This document shows, piece after piece, positions 52,497-63,800 of a stretch of DNA of 64,000 nt (position 1 is its first letter; the number at the start of each line of letters is the position of its first letter). A program made the position numbers and the translations under genes. The notes beneath the pieces were generated by a model that did not search any database, was not told the DNA's origin, and saw only the letters and a program-made list of their open reading frames with translations. Origin of the DNA: Lacinutrix himadriensis (GTDB lineage: Bacteria > Bacteroidota > Bacteroidia > Flavobacteriales > Flavobacteriaceae); the NCBI RefSeq assembly GCF_001418105.1, contig NZ_LIQI01000017.1, forward strand, positions 62,001 to 126,000, written 5' to 3'.

Positions 52497-52559
52497 CTTT
52501 TTAAAGTATAGTATAGAATAAATTGAACAATAATATAAATAGATTAAAATAAATTAAAC

Positions 52560-53747
52560 ATGGCAAAGGCAACTTTCGATCGTTCAAAACCACACTTAAA
52601 CATTGGTACAATTGGACACGTAGATCACGGTAAAACAACTTTAACTGCTGCTATTACTAAAGTATTAGCTGATGCAGGTTTATCAGAAGCAAAAGATTTC
52701 GATCAAATTGATAACGCTCCTGAAGAAAAAGAAAGAGGTATAACAATTAATACTTCTCACGTAGAATATGCAACAGCAAATCGTCATTACGCTCACGTTG
52801 ACTGTCCAGGTCACGCCGATTACGTAAAGAACATGGTTACTGGTGCAGCGCAAATGGATGGTGCTATTTTAGTAGTAGCAGCAACAGATGGTCCAATGCC
52901 ACAAACACGTGAGCATATCTTATTAGGACGTCAGGTAGGAATTCCTCGTATGGTTGTATTCATGAATAAAGTGGATATGGTTGATGATGAAGAATTACTT
53001 GAGTTAGTAGATATGGAGATTAGAGATTTATTATCTTTCTATGAGTATGATGGAGATAATGGACCTGTAATTGCTGGTTCTGCTTTAGGTGCACTTAACG
53101 GTGAACAAAAATGGGTAGATACTGTAATGGAATTAATGGATGCAGTAGATGCATGGATTGAAGAGCCTGTAAGAGAAGTAGATAAGCCTTTCTTAATGCC
53201 TATCGAAGATGTATTCTCAATTACTGGTCGTGGTACTGTAGCAACTGGTCGTATTGAGACTGGTGTAGCAAATACTGGAGATCCTGTAGAGATTATTGGA
53301 ATGGGAGCTGAAAAGTTAACTTCTACTGTAACAGGTATTGAAATGTTCCGTCAAATCCTTGATAGAGGTGAAGCTGGAGATAATGCAGGTATCTTATTAA
53401 GAGGTATTGAGAAATCAATGATTTCTAGAGGAATGGTAATCTGTAAGCCAGGTTCTGTAACTCCTCACGCTAAATTTAAAGCAGAGGTTTATATTCTTAA
53501 GAAAGAAGAAGGTGGACGTCACACTCCATTCCACACAAATTACCGTCCTCAATTTTACGTTCGTACAACGGATGTAACTGGAAACATTGCGCTTCCTGAT
53601 GGAGTTGAAATGGTAATGCCTGGAGATAACTTAACAATTCACGTTGAGTTAATTCAACCAATTGCAATGAATGTTGGTCTTCGTTTCGCTATACGTGAAG
53701 GAGGAAGAACAGTTGGAGCTGGTCAGGTAACTGAGATTTTAGACTAA
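52560..53747 (+). CDS. tuf: Elongation factor Tu
   Basis: The 395-aa GTPase delivers aminoacyl-tRNA to the ribosome. G-motifs are GHVDHGKT (residues 19-26), DCPGHADYV and NKVDMVD. Domain 2 starts near [20 protein letters not shown]. It ends in [13 protein letters not shown], complete for the family. It is the first protein gene of the operon, preceded by four tRNAs that share its promoter and followed by a hairpin and tRNA-Trp. The codon use is strongly biased, as expected for a highly expressed gene. Confidence 0.98.
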   Translation: MAKATFDRSKPHLNIGTIGHVDHGKTTLTAAITKVLADAGLSEAKDFDQIDNAPEEKERGITINTSHVEYATANRHYAHVDCPGHADYVKNMVTGAAQMDGAILVVAATDGPMPQTREHILLGRQVGIPRMVVFMNKVDMVDDEELLELVDMEIRDLLSFYEYDGDNGPVIAGSALGALNGEQKWVDTVMELMDAVDAWIEEPVREVDKPFLMPIEDVFSITGRGTVATGRIETGVANTGDPVEIIGMGAEKLTSTVTGIEMFRQILDRGEAGDNAGILLRGIEKSMISRGMVICKPGSVTPHAKFKAEVYILKKEEGGRHTPFHTNYRPQFYVRTTDVTGNIALPDGVEMVMPGDNLTIHVELIQPIAMNVGLRFAIREGGRTVGAGQVTEILD

Positions 53748-53770
53748 TTAAGAGTTTATAAATAATAAGT

Positions 53771-53800
53771 AAAGGTGTTCCGTTTTTGCGGAACGCCTTG
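53771..53800 (+). terminator. Stem-loop between tuf and tRNA-Trp
   Basis: AAGGTGTTCCG pairs with CGGAACGCCTT (one wobble). The only T-run is in the loop (TTTTTG), with none after the stem, so it may be a processing or partial-termination site rather than a full stop. Confidence 0.55.
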
Positions 53801-53810
53801 ACTTATATTT

Positions 53811-53883
53811 ACGGGTTTAGCTCAGTTGGTAGAGCACTGGTCTCCAAAACCAGGTGTCGGGAGTTCGAGTCTCTCAACCCGTG
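53811..53883 (+). tRNA. tRNA-Trp (anticodon CCA)
   Basis: Acceptor ACGGGTT/AACCCGT, anticodon loop CTCCAAA, T-arm GGGAG-TTCGAGT-CTCTC. Placement between tuf and secE is the common bacterial order. Confidence 0.95.
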
Positions 53884-53900
53884 CAAATACAAATATTATA

Positions 53901-54098
53901 ATGGCAGGAATTGTAAATTATATAAAAGAATCATTTGAAGAATTAAAGAATAATGTGAGCTGGCCTACATGGGCAGAAACACAAAGTTTAACTATTCTTG
54001 TAGCTGTATTTTCTATTATTTTCTCTTTAGCAATTTGGGGAATAGATACAGTTTTTAGTAAAGTTATTGGGTATTATTTTAATTTAATAAACGGATAA
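53901..54098 (+). CDS. secE: Preprotein translocase subunit SecE
   Basis: The 65-aa single-TM form starts at ATG 53901; a longer in-frame start would run through tRNA-Trp. The short amphipathic cytoplasmic helix is IKESFEELKNNVSWPTWAE, which contains the conserved W-P pair. It is followed by one TM (TILVAVFSIIFSLAIWGIDTVF). It stabilises SecY in the SecYEG channel. It lies 11 nt upstream of nusG. Confidence 0.95.
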   Translation: MAGIVNYIKESFEELKNNVSWPTWAETQSLTILVAVFSIIFSLAIWGIDTVFSKVIGYYFNLING

Positions 54099-54109
54099 TT
54101 TTAAGATTT

Positions 54110-54664
54110 ATGTCTGAAGGAATAGAAAAGAAGTGGTACGTAGTTAGAGCTGTAAGTGGTCAAGAAAACAAAATCAAAGCATATATTGAGAATGAAATAG
54201 CTCGATTAGGTTTACAAGATTATGTAGATCAGGTTCTTGTACCTACTGAAAAAGTAATTCAAATACGTAACGGGAAAAAAGTAAGCAAAGAAAAAGTTTA
54301 CTTTCCTGGTTATATAATGGTTCAGGCGAATTTAAGTGGTGAAATTCCTCACATAATTAAATCAGTAACAAACGTTATTGGTTTTTTAGGGGAAACTAAA
54401 GGAGGAGAGCCAGTACCTTTAAGACAATCTGAAGTAAACAGAATGTTAGGTAAAGTAGATGAATTAGAAGTAGATACAGATGTTAATGTAGCAATACCAT
54501 TCACTATAGGTGAAACGGTAAAAGTTATAGACGGACCATTTAATGGTTTTGACGGAAGTATTGAGAAGATAAATGAAGAAAAGCGTAAACTAGAAGTAAT
54601 GGTGAAGATTTTTGGAAGAAAAACACCATTAGAATTAAGTTATATGCAAGTAGAAAAAGTATAA
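54110..54664 (+). CDS. nusG: Transcription termination/antitermination protein NusG
   Basis: The 184-aa protein has the NGN domain (KKWYVVRAVSGQENKIKAYI) with the RNA-polymerase-contacting FPGYIMVQ region. It ends with the KOW domain (GETVKVIDGPFNGFDGSIEKIN). It links RNA polymerase to Rho or the ribosome. Standard position after secE and before rplK. Confidence 0.97.
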   Translation: MSEGIEKKWYVVRAVSGQENKIKAYIENEIARLGLQDYVDQVLVPTEKVIQIRNGKKVSKEKVYFPGYIMVQANLSGEIPHIIKSVTNVIGFLGETKGGEPVPLRQSEVNRMLGKVDELEVDTDVNVAIPFTIGETVKVIDGPFNGFDGSIEKINEEKRKLEVMVKIFGRKTPLELSYMQVEKV

Positions 54665-54733
54665 TAATTGTTACATAAAGATAGATGTTTCTTTTGCTTC
54701 CAATAAAAGTAAACATCGACTAAATTATTTAAA

Positions 54734-55171
54734 ATGGCAAAAGAGTTAGACAAAGTAGTTAAGTTACAAGTAAGGGGAGGTGCAGCGAATCCGTCGCCAC
54801 CGGTTGGACCCGCTCTAGGAGCTGCTGGGGTTAATATCATGGAGTTCTGTAAGCAGTTTAATGCTAGAACACAAGATAAACCAGGTAAAGTTTTACCTGT
54901 GGTAATTTCTGTTTACAGAGACAAATCATTTGAATTTGTAATCAAAACACCACCAGCTGCAGTACAATTATTAGAAGCGGCAAAAATCAAGAAGGGTTCA
55001 GGAGAACCAAACCGAAAAAAAGTAGCTAAAGTTTCTTGGGATCAAGTGAAAACTATCGCAGAAGACAAAATGGTAGATTTAAATGCATTTACAATTGAAT
55101 CTGCTATGAAGATGGTAGCTGGAACCGCAAGGTCAATGGGTATAACCGTGACTGGAAACGCGCCAAATTAA
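54734..55171 (+). CDS. rplK: 50S ribosomal protein L11
   Basis: The 145-aa protein has the N-terminal [24 protein letters not shown], the signature proline/glycine loop for EF-G and thiostrepton-site binding. The C-terminal 23S-binding domain is [29 protein letters not shown]. Full length. Confidence 0.98.
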   Translation: MAKELDKVVKLQVRGGAANPSPPVGPALGAAGVNIMEFCKQFNARTQDKPGKVLPVVISVYRDKSFEFVIKTPPAAVQLLEAAKIKKGSGEPNRKKVAKVSWDQVKTIAEDKMVDLNAFTIESAMKMVAGTARSMGITVTGNAPN

Positions 55172-55190
55172 TCTATAAAAGAAATTTAAA

Positions 55191-55880
55191 ATGGCAAGAT
55201 TAACAAAAAAGAAAAAAGAGGCTTTAGCAAAAATAGAAAAAGGAAAAGTTTATTCTATTACTGAAGCATCTGCATTAATAAAAGAAATATCTAATGCAAA
55301 GTTTGACGCATCTGTAGATTTAGCAGTTCGTTTAGGAGTAGATCCTAGAAAAGCTAACCAAATGGTAAGAGGTGTAGTATCGCTTCCTCATGGTACAGGT
55401 AAAGACGTAAAAGTTTTAGCATTAGTAACTCCAGATAAAGAAGCAGAAGCTAAAGAAGCTGGAGCAGATTTCGTTGGTTTAGATGAGTACCTTGATAAAA
55501 TCAAGAGTGGTTGGACAGACGTAGACGTTATTATTACTATGCCTAGTGTTATGGGTAAATTAGGTCCTTTAGGACGTGTATTAGGTCCTCGTGGTTTAAT
55601 GCCTAACCCAAAGACTGGTACAGTAACAATGGATATTGCAAAAGCCGTAACAGAAGTAAAAGCTGGTAAAATTGACTTTAAAGTAGATAAAACTGGTATT
55701 GTACACGCTGCAATTGGAAAAGCATCTTTTAGTGCTGATAAGATTGAAGGTAATGCAAATGAATTATTACAAACATTAATGAAACTTAAACCAACTGCAT
55801 CTAAGGGAGTTTATGTAAAAAGCATCTTTATGTCTTCTACTATGAGCCCTAGTATAGCTGTAGATACTAAAATTGGTTAA
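55191..55880 (+). CDS. rplA: 50S ribosomal protein L1
   Basis: The 229-aa two-domain protein has the signature [25 protein letters not shown] and N-terminal [24 protein letters not shown]1 forms the mobile stalk at the E site and in many bacteria represses its own operon by binding the rplK leader. The 69-nt nusG-rplK spacer here was not seen to carry an obvious L1 site. Confidence 0.98.
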   Translation: MARLTKKKKEALAKIEKGKVYSITEASALIKEISNAKFDASVDLAVRLGVDPRKANQMVRGVVSLPHGTGKDVKVLALVTPDKEAEAKEAGADFVGLDEYLDKIKSGWTDVDVIITMPSVMGKLGPLGRVLGPRGLMPNPKTGTVTMDIAKAVTEVKAGKIDFKVDKTGIVHAAIGKASFSADKIEGNANELLQTLMKLKPTASKGVYVKSIFMSSTMSPSIAVDTKIG

Positions 55881-55899
55881 TTAGTTAAAAACTTTTATT

Positions 55900-56421
55900 A
55901 TGACAAGAGAAGACAAATCACAAGTAATTAAAGACTTAACTTCACAATTAGCTGATAACGCAAATATCTATTTAACAGATATTTCTGGATTAAACGCAGT
56001 TGCAACATCTAATTTACGTCGTGCTTGTTTTAAAGCAAACGTGCAGTTAGCAGTTGTTAAGAACACATTACTTGAAAAAGCAATGGAAGCATCAGATAGA
56101 GAATTTGGTGATCTTCCTACAGTTTTAAAAGGAAATACATCGGTGATGTATTCTGAAACTGGAAACGCTCCAGCTAAAGTAATTAAAGCTTTCAGAAAGA
56201 AATCAGAGAAGCCTTTATTAAAAGGTGCTTTTATTGAAGAAGCTGTTTACATTGGTGATGAGCAATTAGATATGTTAGTTGACATCAAATCGAAAGAAGA
56301 ATTAATTGGAGATATCATTGGATTATTACAATCTCCAGCTAAAAACGTTATTTCAGCGCTTCAATCGGGAGGAAATACACTTTCAGGTATCTTAAAAACA
56401 TTATCTCAAAAAGAGGGATAA
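55900..56421 (+). CDS. rplJ: 50S ribosomal protein L10
   Basis: The 173-aa protein has NIYLTDISGLNAVATSNLRRACFKANVQLAVVKNTL-type N-terminal text, and a C-terminal helix (IISALQSGGNTL-type) that binds L7/L12 dimers. It is the base of the L12 stalk and a likely autoregulator of the L10 operon. It lies 61 nt before rplL. Confidence 0.97.
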   Translation: MTREDKSQVIKDLTSQLADNANIYLTDISGLNAVATSNLRRACFKANVQLAVVKNTLLEKAMEASDREFGDLPTVLKGNTSVMYSETGNAPAKVIKAFRKKSEKPLLKGAFIEEAVYIGDEQLDMLVDIKSKEELIGDIIGLLQSPAKNVISALQSGGNTLSGILKTLSQKEG

Positions 56422-56482
56422 TCAACTAAGTACGCACTTAATTACAAATATATTATTACAAAATTATTAAAACGATAGAAAA

Positions 56483-56857
56483 ATGGCAGATTTAAAAGAT
56501 TTCGCAGAACAATTAGTTAACTTAACAGTAAAAGAAGTTAATGAATTAGCAACTATATTAAAAGATGAGTACGGTATTGAGCCTGCTGCTGCAGCTGTAG
56601 CTGTTGCTGCTGGACCTGCAGGTGGTGGAGACGCTGCTGAAGCTCAAACTGAATTTGACGTAATATTAAAAGCCGCTGGTGGTTCTAAATTAGCAGTAGT
56701 AAAATTAGTTAAGGAATTAACTGGTTTAGGTTTAAAAGAAGCTAAAGGTTTAGTTGATGATGCACCAAGTGCAATCAAAGAAGGAGTTACTAAAGACGAA
56801 GCAGAAGGCTTAAAAGCTTCTTTAGAAGAAGCGGGAGCTGAGGTAGAGCTTAAGTAA
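56483..56857 (+). CDS. rplL: 50S ribosomal protein L7/L12
   Basis: The 124-aa acidic protein has the N-terminal dimerisation helix ([22 protein letters not shown]) and an Ala/Gly hinge ([20 protein letters not shown]). The C-terminal factor-binding domain is [44 protein letters not shown]. Complete. A strong hairpin follows within 25 nt, before rpoB. Confidence 0.98.
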   Translation: MADLKDFAEQLVNLTVKEVNELATILKDEYGIEPAAAAVAVAAGPAGGGDAAEAQTEFDVILKAAGGSKLAVVKLVKELTGLGLKEAKGLVDDAPSAIKEGVTKDEAEGLKASLEEAGAEVELK

Positions 56858-56880
56858 GCACACCAAGCAAACAACATAAA

Positions 56881-56917
56881 GGTTTAGGTCTGGAACACGC
56901 GTTCTAAGACCTAGACC
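56881..56917 (+). terminator. Attenuator-like stem-loop between rplL and rpoB
   Basis: GGTTTAGGTCT (56881-56891) pairs with AGACCTAGACC, and the inner GAAC/GTTC extends it. CATTTTG follows instead of a clean T-run. A second small stem CGTATA...TATACG (56924-56948) lies before a T8 run at about 56955. Location and form fit partial termination that lowers rpoB relative to ribosomal-protein expression. Confidence 0.65.
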
Positions 56918-56982
56918 ATTTTGCGTATAAAAATATGACATATACGTTTTATAATTTTTTTTAATCAAAACTCCGTCCATTG

Positions 56983-59900
56983 ATGTTAGCAAAACAAGCT
57001 GAAAGATTAAATTTCTCATCTATTATCAATAGAACTGAATATCCAGATTTTATGGATATTCAAATAAAATCCTTTCAGGATTTTTTCCAGTTAGAAACTA
57101 AATCTGAAGAAAGAGGAGATGAAGGTCTATATAATACCTTTCTAGAAAACTTCCCAATAACAGACACACGTAATCAATTCGTATTAGAATTTTTAGATTA
57201 CTTCATTGATCCACCTAGATATTCTATAGAAGAATGTATTGAGAGAGGACTTACTTATAGTGTTCCATTAAAAGCAAGGTTAAAGTTATATTGTACAGAC
57301 CCTGAACATGAGGATTTCGAGACCATTGTTCAAGATGTGTACTTAGGTACTATACCTTACATGACACCTTCTGGTACTTTTTGTATCAATGGTGCAGAAC
57401 GCGTTGTAGTTTCTCAATTGCATCGTTCACCGGGTGTGTTTTTCGGTCAATCATTCCACGCAAATGGTACTAAATTATACTCTGCAAGAGTAATACCATT
57501 TAAAGGTTCTTGGATTGAGTTCGCTACAGATATTAATCAAGTAATGTATGCATACATTGATAGAAAGAAAAAATTACCTGTAACTACTTTATTTAGAGCA
57601 ATTGGTTTTGAACGTGATAAAGATATTTTAGAGATTTTTGATTTAGCTGAAGAAGTTAAAGTATCAAAATCTGGACTTAAGAAAATCTTAGGACGTAAAC
57701 TTGCTGCACGTGTTCTTAATACATGGCATGAAGATTTCGTTGATGAAGATACAGGAGAAGTAGTATCGATAGAACGTAATGAAATCGTTTTAGATCGTGA
57801 TACTGTTATAGATAAAGATAATATTGAAGAAATTCTTGAAGCGAATGTAAAAGCAATCCTTTTACATAAAGAAAGTGCAGAACAAGGAGATTATGCTATT
57901 ATTCATAATACACTTCAAAAGGATCCTACAAACTCTGAAAAAGAAGCTGTAGAACATATTTATAGACAACTACGTAATGCAGAGCCGCCAGATGAAGAAA
58001 CTGCACGTGGTATTATAGATAAATTATTCTTTAGTGATCAACGTTACTCTTTAGGAGAAGTTGGTCGTTATAGAATGAACAAGAAATTACAGTTAGATAT
58101 CGGTATGGATAAGCAAGTGCTTACCAAAGAAGATATCATAACTATTATAAAATATTTAATCGAGCTTATTAACTCTAAAGCGGAGATTGATGATATTGAT
58201 CACCTATCTAACCGTCGTGTACGTACAGTAGGAGAACAATTATCTTCTCAATTTGGTGTTGGTTTAGCACGTATGGCACGTACTATTCGTGAACGTATGA
58301 ACGTTCGTGATAACGAAGTATTTACACCTATTGACTTAATTAATGCAAAGACATTATCTTCTGTAATTAATTCTTTCTTTGGTACAAATCAGTTGTCTCA
58401 ATTTATGGATCAAACCAACCCTCTTGCAGAGATTACGCATAAGCGTCGTCTTTCCGCATTAGGACCAGGTGGTTTATCTCGTGAAAGAGCAGGTTTCGAA
58501 GTACGTGATGTTCACTATACACACTACGGAAGACTTTGTCCTATTGAAACACCAGAGGGACCAAATATTGGTCTTATCTCTTCACTTTCAGTTTTTGCTA
58601 AAGTGAATTCTATGGGATTCATTGAAACACCTTACAGAAAAGTAACAGATGGTGTAGTAGATATTAAAAATGAACCGATTTACTTAAGTGCTGAAGAGGA
58701 AGAAGATAAATTAATCGCGCAAGCAACTGTAAAAGTTGATGACGATGGTAAGATTTTAGATGATAAGGTAATTGCTAGAATGGAAGGTGATTTCCCAGTA
58801 ATTGATCCTAAGGAGCTTCACTATACAGATGTTGCACCAAATCAAATTACATCTATTTCTGCTTCATTAATTCCTTTCTTAGAACATGATGATGCAAATA
58901 GAGCCCTAATGGGATCTAACATGATGCGTCAAGCTGTACCATTATTACGTCCGCAAGCTCCTATTGTAGGAACTGGTTTAGAACGTCAAGTGGCTTCAGA
59001 TTCTCGTGTACTTATTAATGCAGAGAGAAATGGTGTTGTACAATATGTAGATTCACTAGAAATTACTATAAAATACGATCGTACAGATGATGAAGCTAAA
59101 GTTAGTTTCGATTCAGATACAAAAACATATCCTTTAACGAAGTTTAGAAAAACCAATCAAGGTACAAGTATTAACTTGAAACCAATTGTTGTAAAAGGAG
59201 ATAAAGTTGTAAAAGGTCAAGTTTTATCTGAAGGGTATGCAACTCAAAAAGGAGAGCTAGCTTTAGGAAGAAATATGAAAGTAGCCTTCATGCCTTGGAA
59301 AGGGTATAACTTTGAGGATGCAATTGTAATTTCTGAAAAAGTAGTACGTGAAGATATTTTTACATCTATACATATAGATGAGTATTCTTTAGAAGTTAGA
59401 GATACAAAATTAGGTAACGAAGAGTTAACTAATGATATTCCTAACGTATCTGAAGAAGCTACAAAAGATCTTGATGAAAACGGAATGATTCGTGTTGGGG
59501 CAGAAGTGAAACCTGGTGATATCCTTATCGGAAAAATTACACCTAAAGGGGAATCGGATCCTACTCCAGAAGAAAAATTATTACGTGCAATCTTTGGTGA
59601 TAAAGCTGGAGATGTAAAAGATGCTTCATTAAAAGCTTCACCTTCATTACATGGTGTTGTAATTAATAAGAAGTTATTCTCAAGAGCGGTTAAAGATAAA
59701 CGTAAACGTGCTCAAGATAAAGAAGATATAGCGCAATTAGAAGCATTATATTATACGAAGTTTGATGATTTACAAGCTGTTTTAGTAGATAAATTATTCA
59801 CACTTGTAAATGGTAAAACTGCACAAGGTATCTTTAATGATTTAGGTGAAGAAGTTCTTCCAAAAGGAAAGAAATTTACACTTAAAATGTTAAATGCTGT

Positions 59901-60795
59901 AGATGATTATACGCACTTAACTTCTGGTACTTGGACAACAGATGACAAGACTAACAAGTTAGTTGCAGATTTAATTCACAACTACAAAATTAAAGAAAAC
60001 GATTTACAAGGTTCTTTAAGACGTGAGAAATTCACTATTTCTGTAGGAGATGAATTACCAGCAGGAATCATCAAATTAGCAAAAGTTTATATTGCTAAAA
60101 AGCGTAAGCTTAAAGTTGGTGATAAAATGGCAGGACGACATGGTAACAAAGGTATTGTTGCACGTATTGTACGTCAAGAAGATATGCCATTCTTAGAAGA
60201 TGGAACTCCAGTTGATATTGTATTAAATCCACTTGGTGTACCTTCTCGTATGAACATTGGTCAGATATATGAAACTGTATTAGGTTGGGCCGGACAAAAA
60301 TTAGGTCGTACATACGCTACGCCAATCTTTGATGGTGCTACTTTAGATCAAATTAACGAATTTACAGACGAAGCTGGAATTCCAAGATTTGGACATACCT
60401 ATCTTTATGATGGTGGTACTGGAGATCGTTTTGATCAACCAGCAACCGTTGGAGTTATTTATATGTTGAAATTAGGACATATGGTTGACGATAAAATGCA
60501 CGCTCGTTCAATAGGACCATACTCTCTTATTACACAACAACCTCTTGGTGGTAAAGCACAATTTGGTGGACAACGTTTTGGAGAAATGGAAGTTTGGGCA
60601 CTGGAAGCATATGGTGCATCAGCAACCTTACGAGAAATATTGACAGTGAAATCTGATGATGTAATTGGTAGAGCTAAAACATACGAAAGTATTGTTAAAG
60701 GAGAACCAATGCCAGATCCGGGATTACCTGAATCATTCAATGTATTGATGCATGAATTGAAAGGGTTAGGATTAGACATCAGATTAGAGGAATAA
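56983..60795 (+). CDS. rpoB: RNA polymerase beta subunit
   Basis: The 1270-aa subunit begins at ATG 56983 (a TTG sits 3 nt earlier). Conserved landmarks are [22 protein letters not shown] and the rifampicin-site region [26 protein letters not shown], with the wild-type-like D476, H and S of the usual resistance positions. [13 protein letters not shown] and the end [15 protein letters not shown]...[10 protein letters not shown] are also present. Bacteroidota-typical insertions are seen (for example residues ~110-150 and near [21 protein letters not shown]). No internal disruption. Confidence 0.98.
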   Translation: MLAKQAERLNFSSIINRTEYPDFMDIQIKSFQDFFQLETKSEERGDEGLYNTFLENFPITDTRNQFVLEFLDYFIDPPRYSIEECIERGLTYSVPLKARLKLYCTDPEHEDFETIVQDVYLGTIPYMTPSGTFCINGAERVVVSQLHRSPGVFFGQSFHANGTKLYSARVIPFKGSWIEFATDINQVMYAYIDRKKKLPVTTLFRAIGFERDKDILEIFDLAEEVKVSKSGLKKILGRKLAARVLNTWHEDFVDEDTGEVVSIERNEIVLDRDTVIDKDNIEEILEANVKAILLHKESAEQGDYAIIHNTLQKDPTNSEKEAVEHIYRQLRNAEPPDEETARGIIDKLFFSDQRYSLGEVGRYRMNKKLQLDIGMDKQVLTKEDIITIIKYLIELINSKAEIDDIDHLSNRRVRTVGEQLSSQFGVGLARMARTIRERMNVRDNEVFTPIDLINAKTLSSVINSFFGTNQLSQFMDQTNPLAEITHKRRLSALGPGGLSRERAGFEVRDVHYTHYGRLCPIETPEGPNIGLISSLSVFAKVNSMGFIETPYRKVTDGVVDIKNEPIYLSAEEEEDKLIAQATVKVDDDGKILDDKVIARMEGDFPVIDPKELHYTDVAPNQITSISASLIPFLEHDDANRALMGSNMMRQAVPLLRPQAPIVGTGLERQVASDSRVLINAERNGVVQYVDSLEITIKYDRTDDEAKVSFDSDTKTYPLTKFRKTNQGTSINLKPIVVKGDKVVKGQVLSEGYATQKGELALGRNMKVAFMPWKGYNFEDAIVISEKVVREDIFTSIHIDEYSLEVRDTKLGNEELTNDIPNVSEEATKDLDENGMIRVGAEVKPGDILIGKITPKGESDPTPEEKLLRAIFGDKAGDVKDASLKASPSLHGVVINKKLFSRAVKDKRKRAQDKEDIAQLEALYYTKFDDLQAVLVDKLFTLVNGKTAQGIFNDLGEEVLPKGKKFTLKMLNAVDDYTHLTSGTWTTDDKTNKLVADLIHNYKIKENDLQGSLRREKFTISVGDELPAGIIKLAKVYIAKKRKLKVGDKMAGRHGNKGIVARIVRQEDMPFLEDGTPVDIVLNPLGVPSRMNIGQIYETVLGWAGQKLGRTYATPIFDGATLDQINEFTDEAGIPRFGHTYLYDGGTGDRFDQPATVGVIYMLKLGHMVDDKMHARSIGPYSLITQQPLGGKAQFGGQRFGEMEVWALEAYGASATLREILTVKSDDVIGRAKTYESIVKGEPMPDPGLPESFNVLMHELKGLGLDIRLEE

Positions 60796-60813
60796 TAAAA
60801 AAAGTATGAGGTC

Positions 60814-60870
60814 GCAGTATTCGGTTAGCATTAATTGGATAACGGAATACTGAGACTGAGACTGAATACT
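60814..60870. repeat. rpoB-rpoC intergenic stem-loop made of the CAGTATTC repeat (copy 3)
   Basis: CAGTATTCGGTT (60815-60826) pairs with AACGGAATACTG (60841-60852), 11 of 12 pairs. It is continued by GAGACTGAGACTGAATACT, the inverted form of the dispersed motif at 36017 and 43517. Confidence 0.6.
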
Positions 60871-60877
60871 ATAAGAA

Positions 60878-63800
60878 ATGGCAAGAAAACAAGATAAGAA
60901 CACAGTAAAGAGATTTAATAAAATCTCCATTGGTTTAGCATCACCAGAATCTATTTTAGCAGAATCTAGAGGTGAAGTTTTAAAACCAGAAACTATTAAT
61001 TATCGTACACATAAACCAGAACGTGACGGTTTATTCTGTGAGCGTATTTTTGGTCCTGTAAAGGATTATGAATGTGCTTGTGGTAAATATAAACGTATTC
61101 GCTACAAAGGTATTGTATGTGATCGTTGTGGTGTTGAAGTAACAGAAAAGAAAGTACGTCGTGACAGAGTAGGACACATTAATTTAGTTGTTCCTGTTGC
61201 ACATATTTGGTATTTCCGTTCTTTACCAAACAAAATAGGTTACTTATTAGGATTACCTTCTAAGAAATTAGATATGATTATTTACTACGAACGTTACGTA
61301 GTAATTCAACCAGGTATTGCTAAAAATGCCGAAGGAGAACCATTACAAAAAATGGATTTCTTAACCGAAGAAGAATACTTAAATATTCTAGAAACTCTTC
61401 CGCAAGAAAACCAATACCTAGATGATACAGATCCAAACAAGTTCCTTGCTAAAATGGGAGCAGAATGTTTGATCGACTTATTAGCTAGAATAGATTTAGA
61501 AACGCTTTCTTATGAGTTACGTCATAAAGCAAATACCGAAACGTCTAAACAACGTAAAACGGAAGCTTTAAAACGTTTACAAGTAGTAGAAGCTTTAAAA
61601 GAATCTAATGAAAATAGAGAGAACCGTCCAGAATGGATGATCTTGAAAGTAGTGCCAATTATCCCACCAGAATTAAGACCTTTAGTGCCTTTAGATGGTG
61701 GACGTTTTGCAACTTCAGATTTAAATGATTTATATCGTCGTGTAATTATTAGAAACAACCGTCTTAAGAGATTAGTTGAAATAAAAGCACCAGAAGTTAT
61801 TTTACGTAATGAGAAACGTATGTTACAAGAATCTGTAGATTCTTTATTAGATAACACACGTAAATCATCTGCAGTAAAAACAGATTCTAATAGACCATTA
61901 AAATCATTATCAGATTCACTTAAAGGTAAGCAAGGACGTTTCCGTCAAAACTTACTTGGTAAGCGTGTCGATTATTCTGCTCGTTCTGTAATTGTTGTAG
62001 GACCAGAATTAAGATTATTTGAATGTGGATTGCCTAAAAATATGGCAGCAGAGCTTTACAAACCTTTCGTAATTAGAAAACTAATTGAAAGAGGAATTGT
62101 AAAAACTGTAAAATCTGCAAAGAAAATTATAGATAAAAGAGAGCCTGTAGTTTGGGATATTTTAGAGAATGTTTTAAAAGGACATCCAGTACTTTTAAAT
62201 CGTGCTCCTACATTACACAGACTAGGTATTCAAGCTTTTCAACCAAAATTAATTGAAGGAAAAGCAATTCAATTACACCCATTAGTAACTACTGCATTTA
62301 ATGCCGATTTTGATGGAGATCAAATGGCAGTGCACTTACCATTAGGACCAGAAGCTATTTTAGAATGTCAATTATTAATGTTGGCTTCACATAATATCTT
62401 AAATCCAGCAAATGGTTCGCCAGTAACTGTACCTTCACAGGATATGGTACTTGGTCTTTACTATATGACCAAATTAAGAACTTCTACTAAAGACGTAAAA
62501 GTTAAAGGAGAAGGTTTAACTTTCTATTCTGCCGAAGAAGTAACTATTGCTTACAACGAAAAGCAAGTAGACTTAAATGCGCAAATTAAAGTAAGAGCAA
62601 TAGATTTTAATGAAGCAGGAGAATTAGTTCCTCAAATTATTGAAACTACTGTTGGTCGTGTAATCTTTAATAAGAAAGTGCCAGCTGCAGCAGGATATAT
62701 TAATGATGTATTAACTAAAAAATCACTAAGAAATATTATTGGTGATATTTTAAAAGTAACATCAGTACCTGAAACAGCAGATTTCTTAGATGAAATTAAA
62801 AACTTAGGATACTACTACGCATTTAAAGGTGGTTTATCATTTAGTTTAGGAGATATTATTATTCCACCAGAAAAACAATCTATGATTGATTCTGCAAACG
62901 TAAAAGTGGAAGGAATTATGGGTAACTATAACATGGGACTTATAACAAATAATGAACGTTATAACCAAGTTATTGATATCTGGACTTCTACCAATGCAGA
63001 ACTGACAGAATTGTCAATGAAGCGTATTCGTGAAGATCAACAAGGTTTCAACTCGGTGTATATGATGCTTGATTCTGGAGCCCGTGGATCTAAAGAACAG
63101 ATTCGCCAGTTAACAGGAATGCGTGGATTAATGGCGAAGCCTAAAAAATCTACTGCAGGAGGAGGATCTATTATTGAAAATCCAATTCTTTCTAACTTTA
63201 AGGAAGGTCTTTCTATTTTAGAATACTTTATTTCTACGCACGGTGCACGTAAAGGTCTTGCCGATACAGCACTTAAAACTGCCGATGCAGGTTACTTAAC
63301 ACGTCGTCTAGTAGATGTATCTCAAGATGTAATTGTAAACACGGTAGATTGTGGAACTTTAAGAGGAGTAGAAATTGCGCCACTTAAAAAGAATGATGAA
63401 GTTGTTGAAACTTTAGAAGAAAGAATCTTAGGTCGTATTTCATTAAACGATATATATAATCCATTAACAGACGAATTATTAGTTGGAGCTAATGAGTTAA
63501 TTACAGAAGAGATTGCAAAAGCAATTGAAAACTCTCCAGTCGATAAAGTAGATGCTCGTTCACCATTAAGTTGTGAAGCGAAGAAAGGTATTTGCGCAAA
63601 ATGTTATGGAAGAAACCTTGCAACTAACAAAATGGTGCAACGTGGAGAAGCAGTAGGAGTTGTGGCAGCACAATCTATTGGAGAACCAGGTACGCAGTTA
63701 ACATTACGTACGTTCCACGTAGGTGGTATTGCAGGTAACATTTCTGAAGAAAATAAATTAGCTGTTAAGTTTGACGGTATTGCAGAAATTGAAGAATTAA

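Noticed and set aside
53826-53900. N-terminal extension of secE (in-frame start at 53826)
   Set aside because: It would translate tRNA-Trp. ATG 53901 gives a normal 65-aa SecE.
54665-54733. L1 autoregulatory site before rplK
   Set aside because: I could not identify the conserved L1-binding loop in this 69-nt spacer by eye, so it is not listed.
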